Source: Arsenicibacter rosenii
GTDB taxonomy: Bacteria; Bacteroidota; Bacteroidia; Cytophagales; Spirosomataceae
Assembly (NCBI RefSeq): GCF_001870735.1
Contig: NZ_MORL01000004.1
Span: forward strand, 66,250 to 130,249
DNA length: 64,000 nt
Reading direction: 5' to 3'
This document shows positions 35,110 through 42,643 of this stretch, piece after piece. The notes under the pieces are model-generated. The model ran no database searches. It was not told where the DNA came from and saw only the letters and a list, made by a program, of their open reading frames with translations. Made by a program: the position numbers and the translations under genes. Position 1 is the first letter of the stretch. The number at the start of each line of letters is the position of its first letter.

Positions 35110-36033
35110 CTACCAGTTTTTACTTTTCAGCAGTTTGTCTAAATCAGCACGCGGCATTGGCACACGGGCCGGATTCTGATCAATCCATTTCATAAAATCC
35201 TGTTTAATTTCAGCGGTCCATTGCTGATCAATCTGCCCGGGGGTGTATTTGCCCTCGCGCAGCATCTGATGCCCGAACGCATCCTGTATCGACACAAATT
35301 CTGATTCGAGAATTACTTTTTCGGCCAGATGCGCCGGAATAAAGATAATCCCTTCTTTTTTGGCCAGTACCACATCGCCCGGCATCGCAATGGCACGGCC
35401 AATCCGGATCGGACAGTTGATGCAGGTCATCGTCATGTCCTGAATATACGACGGATCAAATCCCCGTACCCAGCCATTGAATCCCTCAATTTCTTCCAGC
35501 CCTTCGAGGTCGCGCACGCTGCCGTCGAAAATTACCCCTGTTTTGGATTTAGCATAAATGGAATTCCCGAGGTTGTCGCCGATCAGCGTTCCCCATACAA
35601 TTTTCCCCATGCCATCGGCCACATAGACATCATTTTCCTGCAACAGGTCGATCGGCCATGAATTTGTATTGCCTTTGCGTCCCTCGGCTTTCCCTTTTTC
35701 CTTAATCGGCTTGTCCATATCGGGCCGGCCAGGCATGTACTGGGCCGTCAGTACGCGGCCCACCATTGGTTTTTCCGGCCGGATGATCTGCCAGTTTCCC
35801 TCAAACTGATTGTTATAGCCGTCTTTCCGCATAATCCCCCAGGCTTCTTCCAGCGAAATGTTTTTAAGCCGCTTCAGCAGATTATCCGACACTTTAGGCC
35901 GGCCGTCGGCCATGCGTTCGCCTTTCCATTCGGCGGTGTAAAACAGGATCTGCTCTTTGGTCATCTGGATCTGTGCCCGGGCGGTGATCGTCAGTAGGGT
36001 AAGTAAAGAAACAAGTAACGTACTTTTTTTCAT
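35110..36033 (-). CDS. Exported RraA-like protein (HMG-aldolase fold)
   Basis: 307 residues with a signal peptide ending ARAQ. The core carries the RraA/aldolase pattern VADGMGKIVWGTLIGDNLGN, then KTGVIFDGSVRDLEGL and PGDVVLAKKEGIIFIP; the Gly-x-x-Leu and Arg-Asp of this motif bind metal and oxo-acid in HMG/CHA aldolases of this family. The N-terminal ~90 residues and C-terminal ~50 are extra compared with RraA (about 160 residues). Divergent from an exported enolase-superfamily enzyme with 100 bp between starts, so the two may act on the same sugar-acid substrate. Confidence 0.8.
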   Translation of the reverse strand: MKKSTLLVSLLTLLTITARAQIQMTKEQILFYTAEWKGERMADGRPKVSDNLLKRLKNISLEEAWGIMRKDGYNNQFEGNWQIIRPEKPMVGRVLTAQYMPGRPDMDKPIKEKGKAEGRKGNTNSWPIDLLQENDVYVADGMGKIVWGTLIGDNLGNSIYAKSKTGVIFDGSVRDLEGLEEIEGFNGWVRGFDPSYIQDMTMTCINCPIRIGRAIAMPGDVVLAKKEGIIFIPAHLAEKVILESEFVSIQDAFGHQMLREGKYTPGQIDQQWTAEIKQDFMKWIDQNPARVPMPRADLDKLLKSKNW

Positions 36034-36135
36034 GAGTAAAGATTTAGGTTTTAGTGATAAAAGACATTGGAATAAGTAAAATACTGACCATTACAGGTTT
36101 ATAGGAATGTAGTAAACCTAAATCCTTATCTGTTC

Positions 36136-37590
36136 ATGAAGACTATTTTAGAGCGGCTGAAACTACCTGTCCGGGCCGGGCAGTCCCCCTCACCTACCCC
36201 GTCGTCGGGTGACCGGCGCACCTTTCTGCGCAACTCAGCGCTGGGCGGCTTGTCGCTGGGCATGATGTTTGACGGCCAGCCTGAGCGGGAACTTGAATAT
36301 ACCACTCAGAATGTAAACCGGGCGTCTAAACCATCGGATCTGAAAATAACCGATATGCGGATTGCCATTCTTCAGGGTGTTCCGTTTACCAGCCCGATTA
36401 TCCGGATCGACACCAATCAGGGTCTTGTTGGCTGGGGCGAAGTGCGCGACGGAGCCAGTGCCAACTATGCGCTGATGCTCAAAAGCCGCCTACTGGGACA
36501 GAATCCGTGTAACGTTGAGCAGATTTTTAAGCAGATTAAGCAGTTTGGCAACCACGGCCGGGCAGCCGGCGGGGTCTGCGGGGTAGAAATGGCCCTGTGG
36601 GATCTTGCAGGCAAAGCCTACAACGTACCGGCCTACCAGCTGCTGGGCGGAAAATACCGCGATGAAGTACGCCTTTATGCCGACACACCGGAAGGGAAAA
36701 CCTATGAGGAGTTTGCCGAAAATATGAAAAAGCGCAAGGCGCAGGGTTTCACCTTCCTGAAAATGGATTTCGGGATCGGGATGCTGGCCGGCCAGCCGGG
36801 CATGCTGGTGGGCGCTGACGTCTGGGATGTAAAAAACCAGTACGGCAACAGCAAACAGATGAAAGTGGGAAACTATGGCATGACCAAACACCCGTTCACC
36901 CGCGTACAGGTAACCAAAAAAGGAATCGATAAGCTGGTAGACCACGTAGGCCGTGTCCGCGAGATCGTAGGCTACGACACCCCGATGTCGGCCGACCATT
37001 TCGGGCATTTCGATGTGAATACGGCCATTCAGATCGGTAAAGCGATGGAACCGTTCCGGCTGGCGTGGCTCGAAGACCTGGTGCCGTGGTTCTACACCGA
37101 CCAGTGGAAACAGATTTCCGACGCCATTGATACGCCGACGCTGACGGGCGAAGACATTTACCTCAAGGAGGAATTCATTAAGCTCATTGACGCCGGTGCC
37201 GTCGACATGATTCACCCCGATCTGGCTTCCTCGGGCGGTTTGCTGGAAACGAAGAAAATCGGCGACTACGCCGAAGAGAAAGGCATTCCGATGGCCATGC
37301 ACTTTGCCGGTTCGCCAATCTGCATGATGGCCAATGTACATTGTGCGGCTGCTACCGAAAACTTTGTGGCCCTGGAACACCACGGCGTCGATGTTGAGGG
37401 CTGGGAAGATATCGTGACCGGCCTGAAGCCGATCGCTCAGAACGGGTTCGTGAAAGTACCGGACCGGCCGGGCCTCGGCGTTGAGTTAAATGAAGAAGCC
37501 GCGAAACGTTTCCTGAAAAAAGGAGGAACGTGGTTCGCCCCGACCGATGTCTGGAACACAAAGGATTCGTGGGACCGCGAGTGGAGTTAG
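36136..37590 (+). CDS. Tat-exported mandelate racemase/galactonate-dehydratase-like enzyme
   Basis: 484 residues. A twin-arginine signal (GDRRTFLRNSALGGLSLGM) near residue 26 suggests Tat export. The enolase-superfamily capping and barrel domains follow. Candidate catalytic and metal residues: Lys-x-Asp in TFLKMDFG, Asp in MSADHFG, Glu in WLEDLVPWF, Glu-Asp in TGEDIYL, and the end-of-barrel His in AMHFAGSP. The order D-E-E-H is typical of acid-sugar dehydratases. Substrate is not identifiable. Its divergent neighbour is an exported RraA-like protein. Confidence 0.88.
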   Translation: MKTILERLKLPVRAGQSPSPTPSSGDRRTFLRNSALGGLSLGMMFDGQPERELEYTTQNVNRASKPSDLKITDMRIAILQGVPFTSPIIRIDTNQGLVGWGEVRDGASANYALMLKSRLLGQNPCNVEQIFKQIKQFGNHGRAAGGVCGVEMALWDLAGKAYNVPAYQLLGGKYRDEVRLYADTPEGKTYEEFAENMKKRKAQGFTFLKMDFGIGMLAGQPGMLVGADVWDVKNQYGNSKQMKVGNYGMTKHPFTRVQVTKKGIDKLVDHVGRVREIVGYDTPMSADHFGHFDVNTAIQIGKAMEPFRLAWLEDLVPWFYTDQWKQISDAIDTPTLTGEDIYLKEEFIKLIDAGAVDMIHPDLASSGGLLETKKIGDYAEEKGIPMAMHFAGSPICMMANVHCAAATENFVALEHHGVDVEGWEDIVTGLKPIAQNGFVKVPDRPGLGVELNEEAAKRFLKKGGTWFAPTDVWNTKDSWDREWS

Positions 37591-37684
37591 GTCTGTTTAT
37601 GTGATGCTTCGTGCAGGGGAATGGTTCCGTAAACCGTTCCCCTACTTTTTTTACAGCCTGCTGCACGGACTCACTTCCGGTATT

Positions 37685-37692
37685 TATCTTTG
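37685..37692 (+). promoter_or_regulatory. -7 promoter element of uridine kinase (TATCTTTG)
   Basis: Exact TAnnTTTG only 4 bp before the ATG at 37697, implying a leaderless transcript if used. No clear -33 TTTG at the normal distance. Confidence 0.4.
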
Positions 37693-37696
37693 CGCT

Positions 37697-38320
37697 ATGA
37701 TAACCAAACCGTTTATTGTCGGTATCACCGGCGGCAGCGCATCTGGCAAAACATCGTTTTTGCGGGATTTGATGAGTGCGTTTAGCGAAGATCAAATCTG
37801 TCTGATTTCTCAGGATAATTATTACCGCGACCTGAACAGCATTCAGGTTGACGAAAATGGTGTTCATAACTTTGATTTGCCGGAAACTATTGATCATCAC
37901 CGGTATGCCCAGCATATTCAGCAACTGCGGGCGGGGCATATTGTAGAACAGTTAGAATACACCTTCAACAAACCCAATGTTACGCCAAAAATTCTCACGT
38001 TCCGGCCGGCTCCGATCATTGTCGTAGAGGGTATTTTCGTATTTCACTTCAAGGAAATTGCTGACCTGCTGGACCTCAAAGTATTCATTTCGGTTAAAAA
38101 TCAGGTTAAACTTGACCGCCGGATTAAACGGGATTTTGAAGAACGCGGCTATGATCTGGACGATGTTCTGTACCGCTGGAAGCACCATGTGCGGCCTACC
38201 TATCAGCAGTTTATCAAGCCGTATAAAGCTGAAGCAGACCTGGTTGTGCCGAACAATATTCATTACAGAAAAGGGCTTGATGTACTGATCGCCTATCTAA
38301 AGGCACACCTGCCTTCGTAA
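37697..38320 (+). CDS. udk: Uridine kinase
   Basis: 207 residues counted from the ATG at 37697; an in-frame Met 150 bp upstream lies in the previous gene and gives non-conserved sequence. The P-loop GITGGSASGKTSF is at residues 9-21, followed by the uridine-binding SQDNYYRDL, NFDLPETIDH and FRPAPIIVVEGIFVF segments and RRIKRDFEERGYDLDDVLYRW, all matching bacterial Udk. The enzyme phosphorylates uridine and cytidine in pyrimidine salvage, using GTP or ATP. Cytosolic, probably monocistronic. Confidence 0.95.
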   Translation: MITKPFIVGITGGSASGKTSFLRDLMSAFSEDQICLISQDNYYRDLNSIQVDENGVHNFDLPETIDHHRYAQHIQQLRAGHIVEQLEYTFNKPNVTPKILTFRPAPIIVVEGIFVFHFKEIADLLDLKVFISVKNQVKLDRRIKRDFEERGYDLDDVLYRWKHHVRPTYQQFIKPYKAEADLVVPNNIHYRKGLDVLIAYLKAHLPS

Positions 38321-38435
38321 AACTTAGGCTCTTTTTAAAACTATTTACTTTCACAGCGCGTATATATTCCCGAAACCGACAGATTAAACCCTGACGGACG
38401 TCAAACATCTAAAAATCTAAAAGACTATTTCATTT

Positions 38436-38987
38436 ATGGAATTCGTAAAAAAAGCAATGGCTGCCATCGTAATTGCAGCTGGCTTACAAATCAGTGCACA
38501 GGCACAGGCTCCGGTTACGGTTGGCGGTGCGCCGATGTACCCAAACAAGAATATCATTGAAAACGCTGTTAACTCGAAAGACCATACAACGCTGGTTGCT
38601 GCCGTGAAAGCAGCTGGTTTAGTGGAAACGCTGCAAGGCCCGGGCCCGTTCACGGTATTTGCCCCGACGAATGCGGCCTTCAATAAACTTCCGGCCGGTA
38701 CTGTTGATAATCTGGTTAAACCAGAAAACAAATCAACGCTGACCAGCATCCTGACTTACCACGTTGTGCCGGGCAAACTGGACTCAAAGGAACTGATGAT
38801 GAAAATCAAGGACGGCAAAGGCATGACGAAGCTGAAAACCGTTAACGGCGAAACCCTGACGGCTAAAATGACCGACAAAGGGCTGACCATTGTTGACGCA
38901 AAAGGCAATACGTCCGTTGTTCAGATTGCGAACGTGTATCAGTCAAACGGCGTGATTCACTCGATTGATACGGTGTTGATGCCATAA
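38436..38987 (+). CDS. Secreted single-domain fasciclin (FAS1) protein
   Basis: 183 residues: signal peptide ending AQAQ and one FAS1 domain covering the rest. Motifs are GPGPFTVFAPTNAAFNKLPAG (H1), LTYHVVPGKLDSKEL, LKTVNGETLTAKM and NGVIHSIDTVLMP (H2-type end). Compared with the fasciclin at 32375, it lacks the disordered linker. Small secreted FAS1 proteins of this kind are stress- or biofilm-linked in several bacteria. A terminator follows at 39006. Confidence 0.93.
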   Translation: MEFVKKAMAAIVIAAGLQISAQAQAPVTVGGAPMYPNKNIIENAVNSKDHTTLVAAVKAAGLVETLQGPGPFTVFAPTNAAFNKLPAGTVDNLVKPENKSTLTSILTYHVVPGKLDSKELMMKIKDGKGMTKLKTVNGETLTAKMTDKGLTIVDAKGNTSVVQIANVYQSNGVIHSIDTVLMP

Positions 38988-39005
38988 GTTCCGGCTCAAT
39001 AAACT

Positions 39006-39052
39006 AAGACGCAGACTGTAAGCGGGTTACCGTACAGCTGCGTCTTTTTTCT
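39006..39052 (+). terminator. Terminator of the small fasciclin gene
   Basis: AAGACGCAG (39006-39014) pairs with CTGCGTCTT (39038-39046), followed by TTTTCTT. Confidence 0.75.
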
Positions 39053-39099
39053 TGTCCGGCGTTTTAAAACTTTCCGCCTAAAAAAAACGTTTTTCAGGT

Positions 39100-39618
39100 A
39101 TGAAACCTACAACACTTTTTCAGATTGCCGGCTGCCTGACCCTGATCGGGCTACTGTTTGTTTTTGTGTTTCCGCAACCGCAGGCCACTGCTTCGGTGAC
39201 GCAGCAGGATAAGCAGGTTGACCCACCACGGAAGGTGGTTAAAACCGATGCTGAATGGAAAAAAATCCTGACCCCTGACCAATATGTCGTATTGCGCCAA
39301 AAAGGAACCGAACGCGCCGGCACCAGCCCGCTGAACCACAACAAAGAAAAAGGCATCTATTACTGTGCCGGCTGTCATAACCCGCTGTTCAGTTCCGATG
39401 CTAAATTTGAGTCCGGTACGGGGTGGCCCAGCTTTTTCAGGCCTATCGCCAAAAATGCCGTAGCTGAAGAAAGCGATAACAGCTATGGCATGGTGCGTAC
39501 GGAAGTCGAATGCAGCGTGTGCCACGGACACCTCGGACACGTTTTTGAAGACGGTCCGAAGCCAACCGGCCTCCGTTACTGCATGAATGGCGTAGCGCTC
39601 AAATTTGAACCGAAGTAA
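39100..39618 (+). CDS. msrB: Membrane-anchored peptide-methionine (R)-S-oxide reductase
   Basis: 172 residues. An N-terminal membrane anchor or uncleaved signal (about 8-25, [17 protein letters not shown]) places the enzyme in the periplasm. MsrB domain: structural zinc Cys pairs in YYCAGC and [10 protein letters not shown], substrate loop GTGWPSFF, and catalytic Cys in RYCMN. It reduces methionine-R-sulfoxide in oxidised envelope proteins. Lone gene with a strong terminator. Confidence 0.94.
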   Translation: MKPTTLFQIAGCLTLIGLLFVFVFPQPQATASVTQQDKQVDPPRKVVKTDAEWKKILTPDQYVVLRQKGTERAGTSPLNHNKEKGIYYCAGCHNPLFSSDAKFESGTGWPSFFRPIAKNAVAEESDNSYGMVRTEVECSVCHGHLGHVFEDGPKPTGLRYCMNGVALKFEPK

Positions 39619-39666
39619 GGTTTTCTTCCGTAACGCCTATTCATCGTACGGCACGTTTTTTCTATG

Positions 39667-39693
39667 ACCGGCCTCCGCGGAGGCCGGTTTTTT
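39667..39693 (+). terminator. Terminator of msrB
   Basis: Perfect palindrome ACCGGCCTCCG/CGGAGGCCGGT (39667-39688) followed by a T run. Confidence 0.85.
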
Positions 39694-39727
39694 GCGTATA
39701 AAAAAGGGCTTTTTTCCGTTATATTTG
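39691..39727 (+). promoter_or_regulatory. Candidate promoter of the PBP1A gene
   Basis: TATATTTG (39720-39727) matches TAnnTTTG exactly; the nearest TTTG is at 39691-39694, 25 bp before it (long). This gives a leader of about 145 nt containing a 24-codon open frame (39774-39848). Confidence 0.4.
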
Positions 39728-39878
39728 CGGTCCGTTGCCACACAGAACGCCTGTTACAACGGAACAATACGAAATGAACATACACACCTTGCAGGCCATG
39801 CGCTTTATGGACAGCGCTGGTTTTCCGGCCTGGCAAAAACAGGTGTAGCACAAAAATTCACTTTTTTCTGTCAATCAG

Positions 39879-42434
39879 ATGATTGCACTTTGGGAACGGA
39901 TTCGCGCTATTGGTCGGGCGATCAGCCGATTTTGGCACCGGATCTGGCATGGACTAGGCCAACTACTCTATAAACTATCGGTCCGGATCTTAGGTCAGGA
40001 CCGGGTAGACACGGTAGCCGAACGCTACCACCATTTTCAGGACCAAAAACGCGCCTTCATTGGCCGGTACGTCGATACAGAGGCCAGGTATTATCCGGTT
40101 TTCCGCAAACTCTGGAAAGGCTTTGCCTTTTTTCTGCTTGCCATTGCGCTTTACATTTTCACCCTGGAAACCAATTTTCTGTGGTTGACGGGTAGCATGC
40201 CCAGCCTCGAAGATCTGCAAAACCCTAAACTGAACCAGTCTTCTGAAATATATACACTCGATGGGGTTCCGATCGGAAAATTCTACACCGAAAACCGTAC
40301 CCCGATTACGTATAAAAACATTCCGAAACACCTGATCAACGCGCTGATTGCTACGGAAGATGTTCGTTTTTACAAACACTCGGGGATTGATACCAAGGCT
40401 CTTGGCGGCGTTTTTATATCAGTACTGACCGGTGGTGATCGCGGGGGCGGGAGTACCATTACCCAGCAGCTGGCCAAAAACCTCTTTAAAACCCGCCGGA
40501 ATGCGTCGAAAGGGGTTTTGATGTACATTCCGGTTGTCCGGACGCTCATCATCAAGTCAAAAGAATGGCTCATGGCCATTAAACTGGAGCGCACATTTAC
40601 CAAAGACGAAATCCTGACGTATTATTTTAATACCGTTGATTTCGGCAGTAATTCTTTTGGGCTGAAAACAGCCGCACGGACGTTTTTCAACAAACTCCCC
40701 GATAGCCTGAATGTTCAGGAAGGGGCCGTGCTGGTGGGGCTGCAAAAAGCAACGACCTCCTATAACCCGCTGCGCAATCCGAAACGATCTACCGAACGCC
40801 GGAATACGGTACTGGGACAGATGGCCAAATACGGTTTCCTGACACCGAAACAGGCTGACTCCATCAGTGCGATGCCGCTGATTACCGACTATACCCCGGA
40901 AAACCCGTATGCCGGGCCGGCAAATTACCTGAAAAACGCGGTAGTCGATTATGTCGAAAAATGGGGTAAGGAAAACGGCTATGACCTCTATACCGATGGG
41001 TTGAAAATTTACACCACCGTCGATTCGCGGATGCAGTCGTATGCCGAAGATGCGGTCGATGAGAAAATGAAGCAGCTCCAGCGGACGTTTAATAACCACT
41101 GGAAAGGCCGTAACCCGTGGACCGATGAAGATGGAAACGAAATCCCGGGATTTATCGACTCCGTGGCGAAACGTACTGACCGCTATAAAGGTTTGGTACG
41201 CCGTTTCCCGCAGAACCCCGATTCGGTCAATTATTACATGAAGGTCAAGAAATTCAAAATGAAGGTCTTTGACTGGGATGGGGAGAAAGATGAGGAAATG
41301 ACGCCATTCGATTCCATTGCCTATTACAAACGCTTCCTGCAGGCGGGTATGGTCGCGATGGATCCGCACACCGGTTTTATCCGTGCCTGGGTTGGCGGTC
41401 TGAACTACGATTACTTTAAATACGACCACGTTAAACAAGGCAAACGGCAGCCCGGATCGACCTTCAAGCCGTTTGTGTATACGACGGCCATCGACGATTC
41501 CACGATCAACCTGAGCCCGTGTGACCGTATCCGCGACGAACCGTTTGAAAAAGAATACGTTGAAAAAGGCGAGATGAAAGTCTGGCGTCCGAAAAACTCA
41601 ACCGGTACATTCTCCTATTCAAACATGACCCTGCGGCGGGCCATGGCGCGGTCGATTAACTCAATCACCGCCCAGCTAACCGACCGCGTAGGTCCGGAGC
41701 GGGTTGTCGAGTATGCCCACCGCCTGGGAATTAAAAGTCCGCTGGCGGCCGTGCCGTCGATTGGCCTGGGCTCATCGGATGTATCGCTATACGAGCTGGT
41801 TTCGGCTTACTGTACCTTCGTCAACGAGGGGATGCATACCGAGCCGATTATTGTCCAGCGGATTGAAGACCGGAACGGAAACGAAATCGAGTCATTTACG
41901 CCGGAGCGCAAGCGGGCTATCAGCACCGAATCGGCCTTCCTGATGATCCATATGCTGAAAGGGGGCTTGCAGGAACCGGGCGGTACTTCTCAAAACCTCT
42001 GGTCGTTCAATATTTTCAAGAATAACCTTGAAATGGGCGGTAAAACCGGAACGACATCCAATAACTCCGATGGCTGGTTTGTGGGTGTATCCAGGGACCT
42101 GGTTATTGGTGCCTGGGTAGGTGGCGACGACCGGAGTATTCACTTCCGAACGACCGACCTCGGAGAAGGGGCAAAAACGGCGCTGCCACTGGTTGGGGCC
42201 TTTCTCGAAAAAGTATTTGCCGATCCGAAATTCAAGAACCTGCAGGGCCCTTTCCCGAAACCGTCATTTACGATTGCCAAGAATTACCTCAACTGTGGTT
42301 ACTCCGACGATGACCGTAGCGCTGAAAGCGATTCAACGTCGATTGAGGCCGCCGGTGATTCACTCATTATTCCGGAACCAACGGAGGCTCCGACTGCGCC
42401 TCCGGATACGACCGGCAACAACGATCTGCCCTAA
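39879..42434 (+). CDS. Bifunctional penicillin-binding protein 1A
   Basis: 851 residues. A basic/aromatic cytoplasmic segment and one membrane helix (about 81-97) precede the GT51 glycosyltransferase: Glu160 in ATEDVRFYKHSGID, then GGGSTITQQLAKNLF. The transpeptidase has all three motifs: Ser527-x-x-Lys530 (GSTFKPF), Ser592-Ile-Asn594 and Lys722-Thr-Gly724 (GKTGTTSNNSDGWFVG). It polymerises and cross-links peptidoglycan from the periplasmic face. The C-terminal 40 residues are Pro/Thr/Asp-rich. Single gene between two strong terminators. Confidence 0.96.
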   Translation: MIALWERIRAIGRAISRFWHRIWHGLGQLLYKLSVRILGQDRVDTVAERYHHFQDQKRAFIGRYVDTEARYYPVFRKLWKGFAFFLLAIALYIFTLETNFLWLTGSMPSLEDLQNPKLNQSSEIYTLDGVPIGKFYTENRTPITYKNIPKHLINALIATEDVRFYKHSGIDTKALGGVFISVLTGGDRGGGSTITQQLAKNLFKTRRNASKGVLMYIPVVRTLIIKSKEWLMAIKLERTFTKDEILTYYFNTVDFGSNSFGLKTAARTFFNKLPDSLNVQEGAVLVGLQKATTSYNPLRNPKRSTERRNTVLGQMAKYGFLTPKQADSISAMPLITDYTPENPYAGPANYLKNAVVDYVEKWGKENGYDLYTDGLKIYTTVDSRMQSYAEDAVDEKMKQLQRTFNNHWKGRNPWTDEDGNEIPGFIDSVAKRTDRYKGLVRRFPQNPDSVNYYMKVKKFKMKVFDWDGEKDEEMTPFDSIAYYKRFLQAGMVAMDPHTGFIRAWVGGLNYDYFKYDHVKQGKRQPGSTFKPFVYTTAIDDSTINLSPCDRIRDEPFEKEYVEKGEMKVWRPKNSTGTFSYSNMTLRRAMARSINSITAQLTDRVGPERVVEYAHRLGIKSPLAAVPSIGLGSSDVSLYELVSAYCTFVNEGMHTEPIIVQRIEDRNGNEIESFTPERKRAISTESAFLMIHMLKGGLQEPGGTSQNLWSFNIFKNNLEMGGKTGTTSNNSDGWFVGVSRDLVIGAWVGGDDRSIHFRTTDLGEGAKTALPLVGAFLEKVFADPKFKNLQGPFPKPSFTIAKNYLNCGYSDDDRSAESDSTSIEAAGDSLIIPEPTEAPTAPPDTTGNNDLP

Positions 42435-42468
42435 ACAAAAAGAGCCCGTAAACGGGCTCTTTTTGTTT
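42434..42468 (+). terminator. Terminator of the PBP1A gene
   Basis: AACAAAAAGAGCCCG-taaa-CGGGCTCTTTTTGTT, a perfect stem with T-run immediately after the stop codon. Confidence 0.85.
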
Positions 42469-42643
42469 ACAGTCAACATCTGCAGGAAATAATTTCTTTG
42501 CCAGGTTTAATGCCCTTCCCATGATTTTATAGCATATAATATATCTTTCATATATATTTTTTTAACGTTCACATTCATTTATCCTTGAATTCCAACCTGC
42601 GCGGAAAATCATGAGTCTCTAAGCAAGACAATCTGCTAAAGAC

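Noticed and set aside
40557-41438. 293-codon antisense frame inside the PBP1A gene
   Set aside because: PBP1A catalytic motifs are on the plus strand in this stretch; the antisense frame has no recognisable features.
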